Of a stretch of 18,318 nucleotides of DNA, positions 1 through 8,675 are shown piece by piece. The notes below the pieces were generated by a model, which saw only the letters and a list, made by a program, of their open reading frames with translations, was not told the DNA's origin and ran no database searches. Positions within the stretch are counted from its first letter, which is position 1. The number at the start of each line of letters is the position of its first letter. Both the position numbers and the translations under genes were made by a program. Source of the stretch: Verrucomicrobia bacterium TMED44 (GTDB lineage: Bacteria; Verrucomicrobiota; Verrucomicrobiia; Opitutales; Seribacteraceae); contig NHCX01000057.1 of assembly GCA_002168015.1 (NCBI GenBank), forward strand, positions 9,540 through 27,857. The letters run 5' to 3'.

Positions 1-1457
1 GGAATAGAAAAATGGTTCGACGCTTCCACCAGACTTCGGAGATCTTCCGTGTGCTTGGGCTCCGCATACCAGAGGGCTGTTCCTCCCACCCGCATTGTAG
101 TTTTGGATGCCAAGTTTTCTCCCTGTCGTAGAATACAAGAGTGGGAAAGTCTGTCAGTTAGAAAATAAGAAAAGGCAGATCCACGATCTCCCTTGGTATG
201 ATTAATCGCTGCAAATGCATGGGCCCACCCATCTATATTGCCTGCCCCCACAAAGAGGATTTGTTCCGAGTTAGCGTTCCCGCCCCTTGGATTCGATTCC
301 TCCATGAAAGTCGGGAAATCAGTAAACACTTTGGATTCCTCTCTTAGTCTAGGGGGTAAATAACCTGCAAGTGATTCGGCATCGCCACCGGCGTCGTAAT
401 CTTCAAATGCACCATATGTAGGTAAGAAATTTAATTCATCGGCCACGCTTAACTCTTCTGCGAAAGATTGGGCGAAAGCTTTAGTACGACTGTAACGGTG
501 TGATTGAAAAATTACCTTCATCCAATGTTCTGGGAGCTTTTTTCTGCGCTCAGCCAAAAAGGACCGGATTTCACTCGGGTGATGGGCATAATCTTCAAGA
601 ATGGTACGACCGATATCCTCAAAGAGCGTAGACTGCCTTCTCTCCATTCCCGGGAAAGCAGCGAAGTCAACATTGCCAATATCTACGCCCATCATTTTCG
701 CACAAACTATACTCGCTGCCTTATTTGAAACCATGAAGTCTGCGGATTCATTGGCGGGTTCAAAAGCCAAAACTTCAACGTTCAGGTGATCACGGGCCCA
801 TGGAAACAATTCACTAGAAGATGGAACCACCACCCCAGACTTACTACGGGAGAGTAATTGTTGAAATGTTTCTTGCAGTGATTCCTTATAATCGTACTGA
901 TCTACATGATCCCAATCACAATTGAGCACTAAAGAAATATCCGGACAAAAACCATCGATCGTGCCATCACTCTCATCCACTTCCATTACCAGCCAAGGAC
1001 TGTCTTGGTATTGGCCAATTTGCAGGAAGTCATTTTTGAAACGCCCTCCAACCAAATAAGAAAAATCGAAACCAACTTGAGTAAGAGCCCAAGAAATCAT
1101 TCCTGTTGTGGTAGTTTTACCATGACTGCCGACTATGGCCACTGTTTTCAAACCCTGGGAATATTCAGCTAAAAATTCCCCCCTTTTATAAATTGTAATA
1201 GAACCCGAACGAAATGAAGAAAGGCGTGCATCCGAGGGACTGATTGCACTTGAGCGGATAACACAGTCAGGCTTTTGTAAGGGAACAGGTTCCATGAGTA
1301 CCTTGATCCCGGCATCCTGCATTTGTGTTCGGAGAGGTTCCCTGAAATAGTCATCAAATGCTTCAACCTCAACCCCGGAACTTCGCAGATAAAAAGCCAA
1401 CGGAGCCATCCCCATCCCACTGGCTCCTAACAAAAATACTCTTTCGGGCTTATTCAT
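1..1457 (-). CDS. murC/murB: MurC-MurB fusion: UDP-MurNAc-L-alanine ligase fused to UDP-MurNAc dehydrogenase (3' end cut by window edge)
   Basis: The reading frame is open from an ATG at 1457 to the window edge (485 codons seen). Residues 1 to about 418 are a MurC ligase, which adds L-Ala to UDP-MurNAc using ATP in the cytoplasm. Visible motifs are a nucleotide-sugar loop LLGASGMGM near residue 9, the P-loop GSHGKTTTTG (110-119), EVDESDG (159-165), EDYAHHPSE (288-296), SHRYSRT and a terminal FVGAGNIDGW (402-411). After a short linker the frame continues into the start of a MurB FAD-dependent enolpyruvyl reductase: TTMRVGGTALWYAEP at 453-467 matches the MurB N-terminal TxxxVGGxA signature. The rest of MurB lies outside the window. 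The ATG overlaps the murG stop (ATGA), which fixes the start. MurC alone is shorter than the E. coli enzyme. MurC identity is very secure. The fusion is well supported, but only about 50 residues of MurB are visible. Confidence 0.93.
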   Translation of the reverse strand, partial: MNKPERVFLLGASGMGMAPLAFYLRSSGVEVEAFDDYFREPLRTQMQDAGIKVLMEPVPLQKPDCVIRSSAISPSDARLSSFRSGSITIYKRGEFLAEYSQGLKTVAIVGSHGKTTTTGMISWALTQVGFDFSYLVGGRFKNDFLQIGQYQDSPWLVMEVDESDGTIDGFCPDISLVLNCDWDHVDQYDYKESLQETFQQLLSRSKSGVVVPSSSELFPWARDHLNVEVLAFEPANESADFMVSNKAASIVCAKMMGVDIGNVDFAAFPGMERRQSTLFEDIGRTILEDYAHHPSEIRSFLAERRKKLPEHWMKVIFQSHRYSRTKAFAQSFAEELSVADELNFLPTYGAFEDYDAGGDAESLAGYLPPRLREESKVFTDFPTFMEESNPRGGNANSEQILFVGAGNIDGWAHAFAAINHTKGDRGSAFSYFLTDRLSHSCILRQGENLASKTTMRVGGTALWYAEPKHTEDLRSLVEASNHFSI

Positions 1458-2593
1458 GCATAAGCCTCAATATCTTCTTTCGATGCTGCATTCTCAGCTT
1501 CTAAATTTTGAATATACTGGGACATATCATCCGCAATTCTCAACCCAACATCTCCCCCGTCCATAGAAAAAAGATTCCTTCGCAAAATTGCCCGAAGTTC
1601 CTCATTGAACATCATCTCCTGTATTTCCTTGAACAATTTTTCCTTCAACTCATGATCTCCACATACAAGCCCCCCTCCCTTGATTTCTAAAAATTGAGCA
1701 TTATGCAACTGGTGATTATCAGCCGCATGTGGATAAGGTACGAGGATGGATGGTACCCGGCAACGCACAACCTCAGCAATGGCGCCCGCCCCTGCCCTGG
1801 AAATAACCAGATCTGCAGCGGAAAGTACCACATTCATTTCATCCGTGAAAGAGATAAAACGACTCGTAATGATCTCATTTACCGGACCTTCCAGCTGGAC
1901 CACGCCAGAACTATCCTTCCCCATACCAGTGATACATAGAGTTGAGATTCCTTCCTTGGCTAATTCGGCCAAATTTTTCTTTACCCATTGATTAAGGGAA
2001 GATGCTCCTTGACTCCCTCCAAGCACAACTAACAAGCGATCACTATTGGAAATGCTTAATTGTTTTCTGGCCCGTTCCCGGGGAATCCTGCGAAACTCTT
2101 TACGTAATGGGTATCCGATATTTCTGACCACATCAGAGGATAGTCCTTCCAATCTCATTCCTTCTGGTAAGTATACTCGATCAGAATTTTTGGCAAGAAA
2201 GCGAACTGCCTTTCCGACTGCACGATTTGCTTCGTGAATAAAGATTGGAATCTTCCCGATGCGTGCTGCGACTGCAGGTCCTAAAGAGGTAAAACCTCCA
2301 AAACCGACCATCGCATCAGCCTCTACTTTTGTATAAAATCTCTTTGCTTTTAGATAAGAGGAAGCAAACCCCTTCATAAATCGAAATAATCCGACTGGGG
2401 TTTTAATTAAGGGTGCTCCAGGCATCGCAACAAAGTTCAGTTTTGGATATTTACTAGATAATCTGGAATCCACGCTCTTGTGACTTATAAATAGCCAGGC
2501 CTTGCATCCTCTCTCTTCAAGACTCTGTGCCAGAGCAATTCCGGGCGTCAAGTGACCACCTGTTCCACCGCATGCAATAATTACATTTTTCAT
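1454..2593 (-). CDS. murG: MurG, lipid II synthase (UDP-GlcNAc transferase)
   Basis: This 379-residue GT28/GT-B glycosyltransferase transfers GlcNAc from UDP-GlcNAc to lipid I on the cytoplasmic face of the membrane, giving lipid II. Family motifs are present: the N-terminal glycine-rich loop GGTGGHLTPG (9-18), GFGGFTSLGP (97-106) followed by IHEANRAVGKA (119-129), the second glycine loop LGGSQGASSLN (191-201), and the UDP-GlcNAc site ISRAGAGAIAEV (264-275) with PYPHAADNHQ (286-295). Length is slightly above the usual 350-365, with a short charged C-terminal tail. The ATG overlaps the ftsW stop by 4 nt and the stop overlaps the murC start by 4 nt, so the gene is probably translationally coupled on both sides. 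Identification is secure. Confidence 0.97.
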   Translation of the reverse strand: MKNVIIACGGTGGHLTPGIALAQSLEERGCKAWLFISHKSVDSRLSSKYPKLNFVAMPGAPLIKTPVGLFRFMKGFASSYLKAKRFYTKVEADAMVGFGGFTSLGPAVAARIGKIPIFIHEANRAVGKAVRFLAKNSDRVYLPEGMRLEGLSSDVVRNIGYPLRKEFRRIPRERARKQLSISNSDRLLVVLGGSQGASSLNQWVKKNLAELAKEGISTLCITGMGKDSSGVVQLEGPVNEIITSRFISFTDEMNVVLSAADLVISRAGAGAIAEVVRCRVPSILVPYPHAADNHQLHNAQFLEIKGGGLVCGDHELKEKLFKEIQEMMFNEELRAILRRNLFSMDGGDVGLRIADDMSQYIQNLEAENAASKEDIEAYA

Positions 2594-3711
2594 ATCTCTC
2601 GCGGTTGAATCCCGCGGGGGTTATCCATTTTCCTGAAAACATTGATGATCAGACCGAGGAAAATAAAAGTGACCATTAAATTGGAACCTCCATAACTAAT
2701 AAATGGTAAGGACATTCCTTTTGTTGGAAGAGAACCAGTCACTACTCCCATATTGATGATAGCCTGTAAACTTATAAAAAGAAGTCCTCCCAAAGCCAAT
2801 TGGTACTCATAAAGTTTAGTCGAGAGCCGCAATTTCCAATACACAAACAAGAATAGCAAGGTGAAACATAGCAAAATGGATAAGGTCGAAACAAGACCCA
2901 ATTCTTCTCCGATGACTGGGAATATAAAATCAGTATGGGCTTCCGGTAAAAAATGCATTTGTTGCCTACCCATGCCTAACCCTACTCCATTCAATCCACC
3001 AACACCGAAGGCAAGCATCCCTTGCCAAAGTTGATAAGCACTGTCACCAGCATTTGCCTCAACATCCAAAAAGGAGGTAACGCGCCGGATCCGAACGGGA
3101 TCAAAGTAAACAAGCACTGAAAAGGCGACCACTGCTAATCCTGCAATCGGGAGCAACCAACGTAAACTTGTTCCACTTTGAAACATCATAGTTGCCGCAA
3201 CCGCACCACATAAAAAACAGGTTCCAAAATCAGGTTGCAGAATGATTAAACCACAACAACAACCGATAATCATCGAAGGGATCAAGAAGCCCCAAGTAAA
3301 AGTTTTAATCCCACGCTGCCGATCGGAAAAATAAACAGCTAAGATAACCACCAGCCCTATCTTGGCAAACTCGGATGGTTGCACCCGTAGCGGACCTAAT
3401 CCCAGCCAACGTTGAGCACCGTTAACCTTAACCCCCAAACCGGGCACTAAAGTTAAAGCTAATGCCAAAATGCAAAAACCATAGAGTAACCAAGCTCTTC
3501 TCTTCAACCACCCCAAGTCCATAAAGGCAGCATATACCCCAACAATGATAGACATCCCAAGCCAAATAAATTGCTTGGTCAGCAAGGCCTGTGCACCCCG
3601 GACTGCACCCGCACTAAAGAGCATAACCAAACCTAAAGTTGTGAGCCCAAGAGCGACCGCAACTAAATAGATGGAAACCCAGTTACCTGACTTCGTTAAT
3701 GTACGATCCAA
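2590..3711 (-). CDS. ftsW: FtsW, SEDS-family septal peptidoglycan glycosyltransferase
   Basis: This is a 373-residue polytopic membrane protein of the FtsW/RodA/SpoVE (SEDS) family, which polymerises lipid II and partners with the class B PBP FtsI. Visible motifs: NGAQRWL (97-103), QPSEFAK (111-117), LPEAHTDFIFPVIGEELG (255-272) containing the likely catalytic Asp261, and KGMSLPFISYGGSN (331-344). The first membrane segment begins near residue 12. Location between murD/LysM and murG in a dcw cluster favours FtsW over RodA. The start codon is TTG at 3711. No in-frame ATG, GTG or TTG was seen in the 30 nt just upstream, and the next methionine (30) lies inside the first helix. A purine-rich tract with GGGAGG lies upstream. 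The 45-nt gap to the LysM gene is the second largest in the operon. Three consecutive cysteines at 151-153 are unusual. Confidence 0.94.
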   Translation of the reverse strand: MDRTLTKSGNWVSIYLVAVALGLTTLGLVMLFSAGAVRGAQALLTKQFIWLGMSIIVGVYAAFMDLGWLKRRAWLLYGFCILALALTLVPGLGVKVNGAQRWLGLGPLRVQPSEFAKIGLVVILAVYFSDRQRGIKTFTWGFLIPSMIIGCCCGLIILQPDFGTCFLCGAVAATMMFQSGTSLRWLLPIAGLAVVAFSVLVYFDPVRIRRVTSFLDVEANAGDSAYQLWQGMLAFGVGGLNGVGLGMGRQQMHFLPEAHTDFIFPVIGEELGLVSTLSILLCFTLLFLFVYWKLRLSTKLYEYQLALGGLLFISLQAIINMGVVTGSLPTKGMSLPFISYGGSNLMVTFIFLGLIINVFRKMDNPRGIQPREI

Positions 3712-3756
3712 TCTTTTTCCCGCCTCCCTTTCTTTTCCACACCTTTTATAATTATC

Positions 3757-4830
3757 TTACGGGTTATCTGGAGCGTCGATAAGTGGACGATCCTCAACTG
3801 TGCCCTTAAAAAAGTTTTGTAAACTGTCATCGGTAGCATCCTCATTGCTGACTGGATTAGAGTTTCCGGACTGCTGATCCGCTCCCGGAACCTGTAAGGC
3901 TGGCTCAGTTGAACTCGGACCAGCAACTACCAAAGACTGCCCCACCCTTATTCTGCCAGGGTCGGAAAGGTTGTTCCAATCCATAATTTGTTGAATAGGC
4001 ACTCCATAAATGGATGATATACGGGTAAGGTTTTCTCCCTTTTTGACTACATGGGTAGTCGCTCCAGCAGGAACAATTGGAGACGGATTGATCGCTGTAA
4101 CCGGGCTTGATTCACTCGGAATCAAAAGGGTCTGGCCAGGCCTTATAATCGATTGACTGTTCATCCCATTAAGTTCCATCAGGCTGGACAGTGAGACCTG
4201 ATTATTACGAGCAATTCTTGATAAACTGTCTCCGGACTTTACAACATATGAACCGGAACTTGATCCTGTTTCAGAAACCTGGGATATTGGAGTTACTGGG
4301 GACGGAACACCGGCCCCAGCGGAAGGTATCATAATTTCCTGACCTATAGATAGCTTTGAACTCTTACTAAGTTTGGGGTTTGATCCGAGAAGAGAATTCA
4401 GTGAAATCGAATTTTTACGGGCTATTCCCCAAAGTGTATCTCCCCGCACTACATTATAAATGCTCATATCACTGGGTCTTAAAGGACTGGTCGTGGCATC
4501 CACTACCGGACTTAATGGGTCTTCCTGTGGGAGTGGTTGAGGAACAATGAATTCGCTTCCCGGAACTATGATTTCCCCAGGTTGGGGACGGGTTGGCGAG
4601 ACAAAAGTCTCCTCCACAGGTTTATCCTTCGGTTCACTTCCTTGATTAAAATCGTCCAACGGCGTTTCTTCAGGAAGATTCCCAATCTCCGTGCCTGATC
4701 CTTTTTTCTTATCTGCCGTTTGGCAGCTGGGTTGGAACATAACGAGCAGAATGACTCCAACATGGAGGGATAGAACAATACCGAATATTTTTGTCAGTTT
4801 CATAATTATTTTTTGCATAGATAAGTTCAA
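3757..4830 (-). CDS. Membrane-anchored protein with three LysM domains, inside the dcw cluster
   Basis: This is a protein of up to 357 residues with one N-terminal hydrophobic helix (about 15-32), a Pro/Glu-rich linker (about 45-120) and three LysM peptidoglycan-binding repeats at about 125-169, 194-238 and 260-304. Each repeat has the V-(R/K)-x-G-(D/E)-x-L-x-x-I core and a C-terminal GQ(x)4(I/V) strand. The tail (about 305-357) is acidic and low in complexity. No peptidase, amidase or M23 domain is visible, so it looks like a binder or scaffold and not an enzyme. The upstream-most start is a TTG at 4830 overlapping the murD stop (TTGA). ATGs at 4818 and 4803 are alternatives and none has a strong Shine-Dalgarno. 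Cys36 follows the helix, but the QPSC context is not a good lipobox, so an uncleaved anchor is more likely. A role at the septum or in cell-wall attachment is inferred only from position between murD and ftsW. Confidence 0.88.
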   Translation of the reverse strand: MNLSMQKIIMKLTKIFGIVLSLHVGVILLVMFQPSCQTADKKKGSGTEIGNLPEETPLDDFNQGSEPKDKPVEETFVSPTRPQPGEIIVPGSEFIVPQPLPQEDPLSPVVDATTSPLRPSDMSIYNVVRGDTLWGIARKNSISLNSLLGSNPKLSKSSKLSIGQEIMIPSAGAGVPSPVTPISQVSETGSSSGSYVVKSGDSLSRIARNNQVSLSSLMELNGMNSQSIIRPGQTLLIPSESSPVTAINPSPIVPAGATTHVVKKGENLTRISSIYGVPIQQIMDWNNLSDPGRIRVGQSLVVAGPSSTEPALQVPGADQQSGNSNPVSNEDATDDSLQNFFKGTVEDRPLIDAPDNP

Positions 4831-6119
4831 TACAGCAGTTCTTGAGCTGAGGTTGCAAACCTCTTCTTTAAATCGAAAACATACTTATTATAAAAATCCC
4901 CTCGTTGATTGTAGTCATCAAACTGGTCAAAGCTGGCAAATCCAGGACTAAAAAGAATCGAAACTTTCCCATTCGCCTCTGAATATGCACATTCAAGTGC
5001 TTCTCGTAGAGAGAAACATTGTGTAGCGGAAGAACCGAAATCTTTGATTTTTTTCGCCAAGTCCTCTCCCACTTCTCCTATGGTGAATGATTGAGAAGCA
5101 AATTCACTTATTTGACGGGCAAATTCATCTATTAGGCCTCCTTTACTTTGTCCACCTCCAATCCAAAAGATCGTATCTTTCATACTTCGACACGCAGCAA
5201 TCGCTGCTTCGAAATTAGTGGCTTTTGAGTCATTCCAAAAACTGATCTCATTAATCTCAGAGACCTTACTTAGACGATATGGTTCTGGCTTATAATCCTC
5301 ACATGCCTTGACAAAATCTTGTCGTTCGATCCCCAAACTGGATGCATAGGCAAGAGCGAGTGAAAAATTCTCCTGTTGCGGGTAACTGTTTAAAAAGTGA
5401 TCCTTCTGGTCCGGATAATTCAACTCTGAGTGCACAGGAACAACCGTGGTTTTTTTAGGCAAATCAATCGACAACCTACGGGCCCAAACCCTTACACTAC
5501 TCCCAACAAATATTCCATCATCACAACCACTGATGAGAGATAACTTTGATTGAAAATAATCTTCGATGGACGCGTGATAATCCAGATGATCTTCCGCGAA
5601 ATTAGTCCATACCCCGACCTCTGGTTTCAAATGAGATAATCCACGGGCCTGAAAAGAACTAACTTCCAGAAGGATTCTTTCGTCCATTGAAACTGAATCA
5701 GCTATTAATTGTGATAAAGAATAACCAATATTCCCAGCGACTTTTGCCTTATATCCTAATTTGTGAAGTGCATGACAAAGAAGGGTTGCCAAGGAAGTTT
5801 TGCCATTGGTTCCCGTAATCGCCGTGATGGGAGAAGTTAAAAAGCAGGAAGCAAAATCTAGTTCACCTAAGACTATGACTTTCAATTCTCTAGCCATAAC
5901 TAACCATGGATGACCGGGGCGGAAACCTGGACTCACCACCACTAGAGAAGATGACCTTAATTTACTTGGAGTAAGCTCAACTCCTTCATCTTTAAAAACG
6001 CGGTATCTCCAGCCAAGACGTTTCAAAAGTGAGCAAACTCCCTGACCGCTTACTCCGCCTCCCAAAACTGCTACGGGTAAAGACTTCATTTTCTCCCAAT
6101 CTTTTAATACTCCTTTCAT
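4827..6119 (-). CDS. murD: MurD, UDP-MurNAc-L-Ala--D-Glu ligase
   Basis: This is a 430-residue cytoplasmic Mur ligase adding D-glutamate to UDP-MurNAc-L-Ala with ATP. An N-terminal Rossmann loop AVLGGGVSGQG is at 17-27, the ATP loop ITGTNGKTSLATLL at 101-114, and the central-domain motif NFAEDHLDYH is in the middle. FWNDSKATN, the MurD version of the C-terminal motif, distinguishes it from MurC/E/F. The start ATG forms TAATG with the mraY stop. A second methionine at residue 11 (MKSLPVAVLGG) sits closer to the usual MurD N-terminus, so the first ten residues are uncertain. The stop overlaps the start of the LysM gene. Length is normal for the family. Confidence 0.96.
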   Translation of the reverse strand: MKGVLKDWEKMKSLPVAVLGGGVSGQGVCSLLKRLGWRYRVFKDEGVELTPSKLRSSSLVVVSPGFRPGHPWLVMARELKVIVLGELDFASCFLTSPITAITGTNGKTSLATLLCHALHKLGYKAKVAGNIGYSLSQLIADSVSMDERILLEVSSFQARGLSHLKPEVGVWTNFAEDHLDYHASIEDYFQSKLSLISGCDDGIFVGSSVRVWARRLSIDLPKKTTVVPVHSELNYPDQKDHFLNSYPQQENFSLALAYASSLGIERQDFVKACEDYKPEPYRLSKVSEINEISFWNDSKATNFEAAIAACRSMKDTIFWIGGGQSKGGLIDEFARQISEFASQSFTIGEVGEDLAKKIKDFGSSATQCFSLREALECAYSEANGKVSILFSPGFASFDQFDDYNQRGDFYNKYVFDLKKRFATSAQELLY

Positions 6120-7255
6120 TACCTAAGCTTCAGTGTTGCTAACCCCAAAAGTGCAAAAAGGAGTGAGAGAATCCAAAAACGGATAACGACTTTGGTCTCC
6201 TTCCATCCTTTTAGTTCAAAGTGATGATGAATGGGAGACATACGAAAAATTCGTTTACCGCGCGTTTTAAATGAGGCTACCTGGAGGATTACGGATCCTG
6301 CTTCCATTACAAATATCCCCCCTACTATTACCAATGTAAGGGGTTGATGAATCATTAAAGCAATAATGCCAACCAGTCCTCCGATGGCAAGAGATCCCGT
6401 ATCGCCCATAAAAACTTCAGCAGGGTGAGCATTAAACCATAAAAAAGACAGGCTCCCCCCGAGTAGTGCAGAGCATACCACTGTTAGCTCTCCTGCCCCA
6501 GGTACCCAGCTTACCTTTAAGTAATCTGAAATTAAAAAATTTCCTGACGCATATGCCATAATCGCATAAGTCAAGGCAACGGTTACCGTGCAACCTATTG
6601 CTAAGCCATCCAGTCCATCGGTAAGATTAATTGCATTACTTGATCCGGTCAGAGTTACTAGGAAAAACAAAAAGCATAAAACAAACGGCATTTTTTCTAC
6701 AAAAACCTCTTTAAAAAAAGGAACCCAAAGTTCACGCATTTTCTGATTACTTCCAATCGCATTTCCGTCTGCACCCGTTAGTAATTCGCTCCAGGGCCCC
6801 ATTAAAATAAATATAGCCACTCCGGTTGTAACCAGTTGGCCAAGTAATTTATATCTTCCTGGTAAGCCTTTGCTGTTTTTTTTGGAAATCTTGAGATAAT
6901 CATCTGCAAATCCGACTAAGGTTAGAAGCAGGTATGTGCTTAGAGCGGTGACGACATAGATATTTGGTTCTGCCCATAGAAGTACAGAAACCACTACAGT
7001 TGCACAAATCAGTAATCCACCCATCGTTGGAGTTTTTTCCTTTGCCTGGTGTAAGTCAGCTAATTCACCAACTTCATCTTTATCCCTAAATGCCTGTCTT
7101 GCCCCAAAAGATTTTAAAAATTTTATAATTTTTGGACCTAAATAAAATCCAAAAATTAAGGCCGTAACTCCGGCACCAATTGCCCGTATCGATATAAACT
7201 GAAAAAGCCTCAATGGGCCAAATATTTCTTCATAAAACTGCAAGTAGCTCAGCAT
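6119..7255 (-). CDS. mraY: MraY, phospho-MurNAc-pentapeptide transferase (lipid I synthase)
   Basis: This is a 378-residue polytopic inner-membrane enzyme joining phospho-MurNAc-pentapeptide to undecaprenyl phosphate. Diagnostic motifs: KEKTPTMGGLL (72-82), FADDYLK (116-122) with the paired aspartates, NAINLTDGLDGL (207-218), FMGDTGS (282-288) and the C-terminal PIHHHFELKGW (341-351). These together match the Mg-binding and uridine-site residues of the family. A stretch at about 155-190 between helices is longer and more polar than in E. coli MraY. The start ATG overlaps the murF end by 7 nt (ATGCTGA), and the stop overlaps the murD start. Identification is secure. Confidence 0.97.
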   Translation of the reverse strand: MLSYLQFYEEIFGPLRLFQFISIRAIGAGVTALIFGFYLGPKIIKFLKSFGARQAFRDKDEVGELADLHQAKEKTPTMGGLLICATVVVSVLLWAEPNIYVVTALSTYLLLTLVGFADDYLKISKKNSKGLPGRYKLLGQLVTTGVAIFILMGPWSELLTGADGNAIGSNQKMRELWVPFFKEVFVEKMPFVLCFLFFLVTLTGSSNAINLTDGLDGLAIGCTVTVALTYAIMAYASGNFLISDYLKVSWVPGAGELTVVCSALLGGSLSFLWFNAHPAEVFMGDTGSLAIGGLVGIIALMIHQPLTLVIVGGIFVMEAGSVILQVASFKTRGKRIFRMSPIHHHFELKGWKETKVVIRFWILSLLFALLGLATLKLR

Positions 7256-8673
7256 CGCTTATTTGACTTCTCGCCTTCCACCTCGACTGCCCAACTCGGA
7301 AGCAAACTCTCCAATTGACTTGAGCGACTACCCTTAAAAAAGACTGCTCCATTAAAATCCTCAATTATGGCTACGGCATCTTCCTTATTTTGAAGGACTG
7401 CAACCTGGTCCTCTTTGGCTCCATTTTCTAAGATCCCCCGAGCCATCCAAGCAGCCTTCTCTCCAATCAGTATAACCAAATCGCCTGATTGCAGAACAAT
7501 AGAAGCACCAACTTCATGGTGTAATTCTATTTCACTCTCGCCCAACTCTTCCATCCCGCCCAACACGAATAGCTTAGGTTCATTCCGGGTCGATTCCTTG
7601 AAGAAAGAAATGGAATCTGTCATCGAACTCGGATTCGCATTATAACAATCAACAAAATACTTGTTCCCTCGACCCTGCAAGGTCTTGCCTCGCAAAGTCG
7701 AGGGACGGTATTGGGGTAGGCGTTCGAAAAGATCGTTATCATTGACTCCCATATCGCTCGCGACCAAGAGCGACAGAGCCATATTGGATGCCATTCCCAC
7801 AGAAACTGGAGGTAATGAAATAGAAAACAATGGGGACTCGTGACGCCAAAGCCATAGCGTCGTCGAGTCCCCGTTTGTTTCAGTTTCAGTCCGAAAATCA
7901 AAATATGCTTCCTGGCTACCAACTTTATCATTTGATGGCTTGCCTCTTTTTAAAACAATAAAATCCCTGCCATCCAAAGCTTCTTTCCCAAATGAAGGGA
8001 AAGCTTGACAGCTCTCTGGAAAGACCACTTTTGATGCTCCTTTAATATCACCAAAAATTCTCGATTTTTCCTCAGCTACCTTTTGGAGACTCCCCAGTCC
8101 TTCGAGGTGCGAATGCCCTACTAAAGTTACTACGGCATAGTCCGGTCTGATCATCCTTTCGAGTTCTTCCATTTCTCCTGGTTGATTAATCCCTGCTTCC
8201 ACAACCGCATATCGATGTATATCAGGATCAATTTCAAGCAGAGTGAGAGGAACCCCGAGGTGATTATTTAGGTTTCCTCTTGTACACAAGGTACAATCCT
8301 CCCCTAAAAGAATTCGTAAAATTTCTTTGGTGGATGTTTTACCACAGCTTCCGGTCACCCCTATGACTTTACCCCCAAATTTCTCACGATGATTCCTCGC
8401 AATATTCTGAAATGATATAAGACTGTCTGTTGTCCGTAACTGAGGAAAATCTACTTCGCTTACCCATCTACTGACCAAAGCTCCAGCCGCCCCTGCATCT
8501 TTCGCCTCTTGAACAAAATCATGTCCATCTCTTTTGTCCTTTAGAGCAACAAACAGCTGTCCACCGCCCAAATTCCTTGAGTCAATTGAAAAACCACTAA
8601 TGTTTTGCGTGGGCTTAATTTCCCATCTTCCTTTACCCCATTGGGCAAGATTATCTGGATCAAACCGTAACAT
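7249..8673 (-). CDS. murF: MurF, UDP-MurNAc-tripeptide--D-Ala-D-Ala ligase
   Basis: This is a 474-residue cytoplasmic Mur ligase completing the pentapeptide by adding D-Ala-D-Ala. The N-terminal domain has the MurE/MurF-type motif FSIDSRNLGGGQLFVAL (28-44). The ATP loop GVTGSCGKTSTKE (105-117) has the Ser-Cys variant typical of MurF. These are followed by RGNLNNHLGVPLTLL, VVEAGINQPGEMEEL and the C-terminal FVDCYNANPSSM. The start is ATG, 2 nt after the murE stop. The 3' end overlaps mraY. Length and motif order are normal. Confidence 0.96.
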   Translation of the reverse strand: MLRFDPDNLAQWGKGRWEIKPTQNISGFSIDSRNLGGGQLFVALKDKRDGHDFVQEAKDAGAAGALVSRWVSEVDFPQLRTTDSLISFQNIARNHREKFGGKVIGVTGSCGKTSTKEILRILLGEDCTLCTRGNLNNHLGVPLTLLEIDPDIHRYAVVEAGINQPGEMEELERMIRPDYAVVTLVGHSHLEGLGSLQKVAEEKSRIFGDIKGASKVVFPESCQAFPSFGKEALDGRDFIVLKRGKPSNDKVGSQEAYFDFRTETETNGDSTTLWLWRHESPLFSISLPPVSVGMASNMALSLLVASDMGVNDNDLFERLPQYRPSTLRGKTLQGRGNKYFVDCYNANPSSMTDSISFFKESTRNEPKLFVLGGMEELGESEIELHHEVGASIVLQSGDLVILIGEKAAWMARGILENGAKEDQVAVLQNKEDAVAIIEDFNGAVFFKGSRSSQLESLLPSWAVEVEGEKSNKRC

Positions 8674-8675
8674 GA

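Noticed and set aside
1169..1420. 83-codon minus-strand frame within murC
   Set aside because: A different frame inside MurC, whose P-loop and other motifs are in the long open frame.
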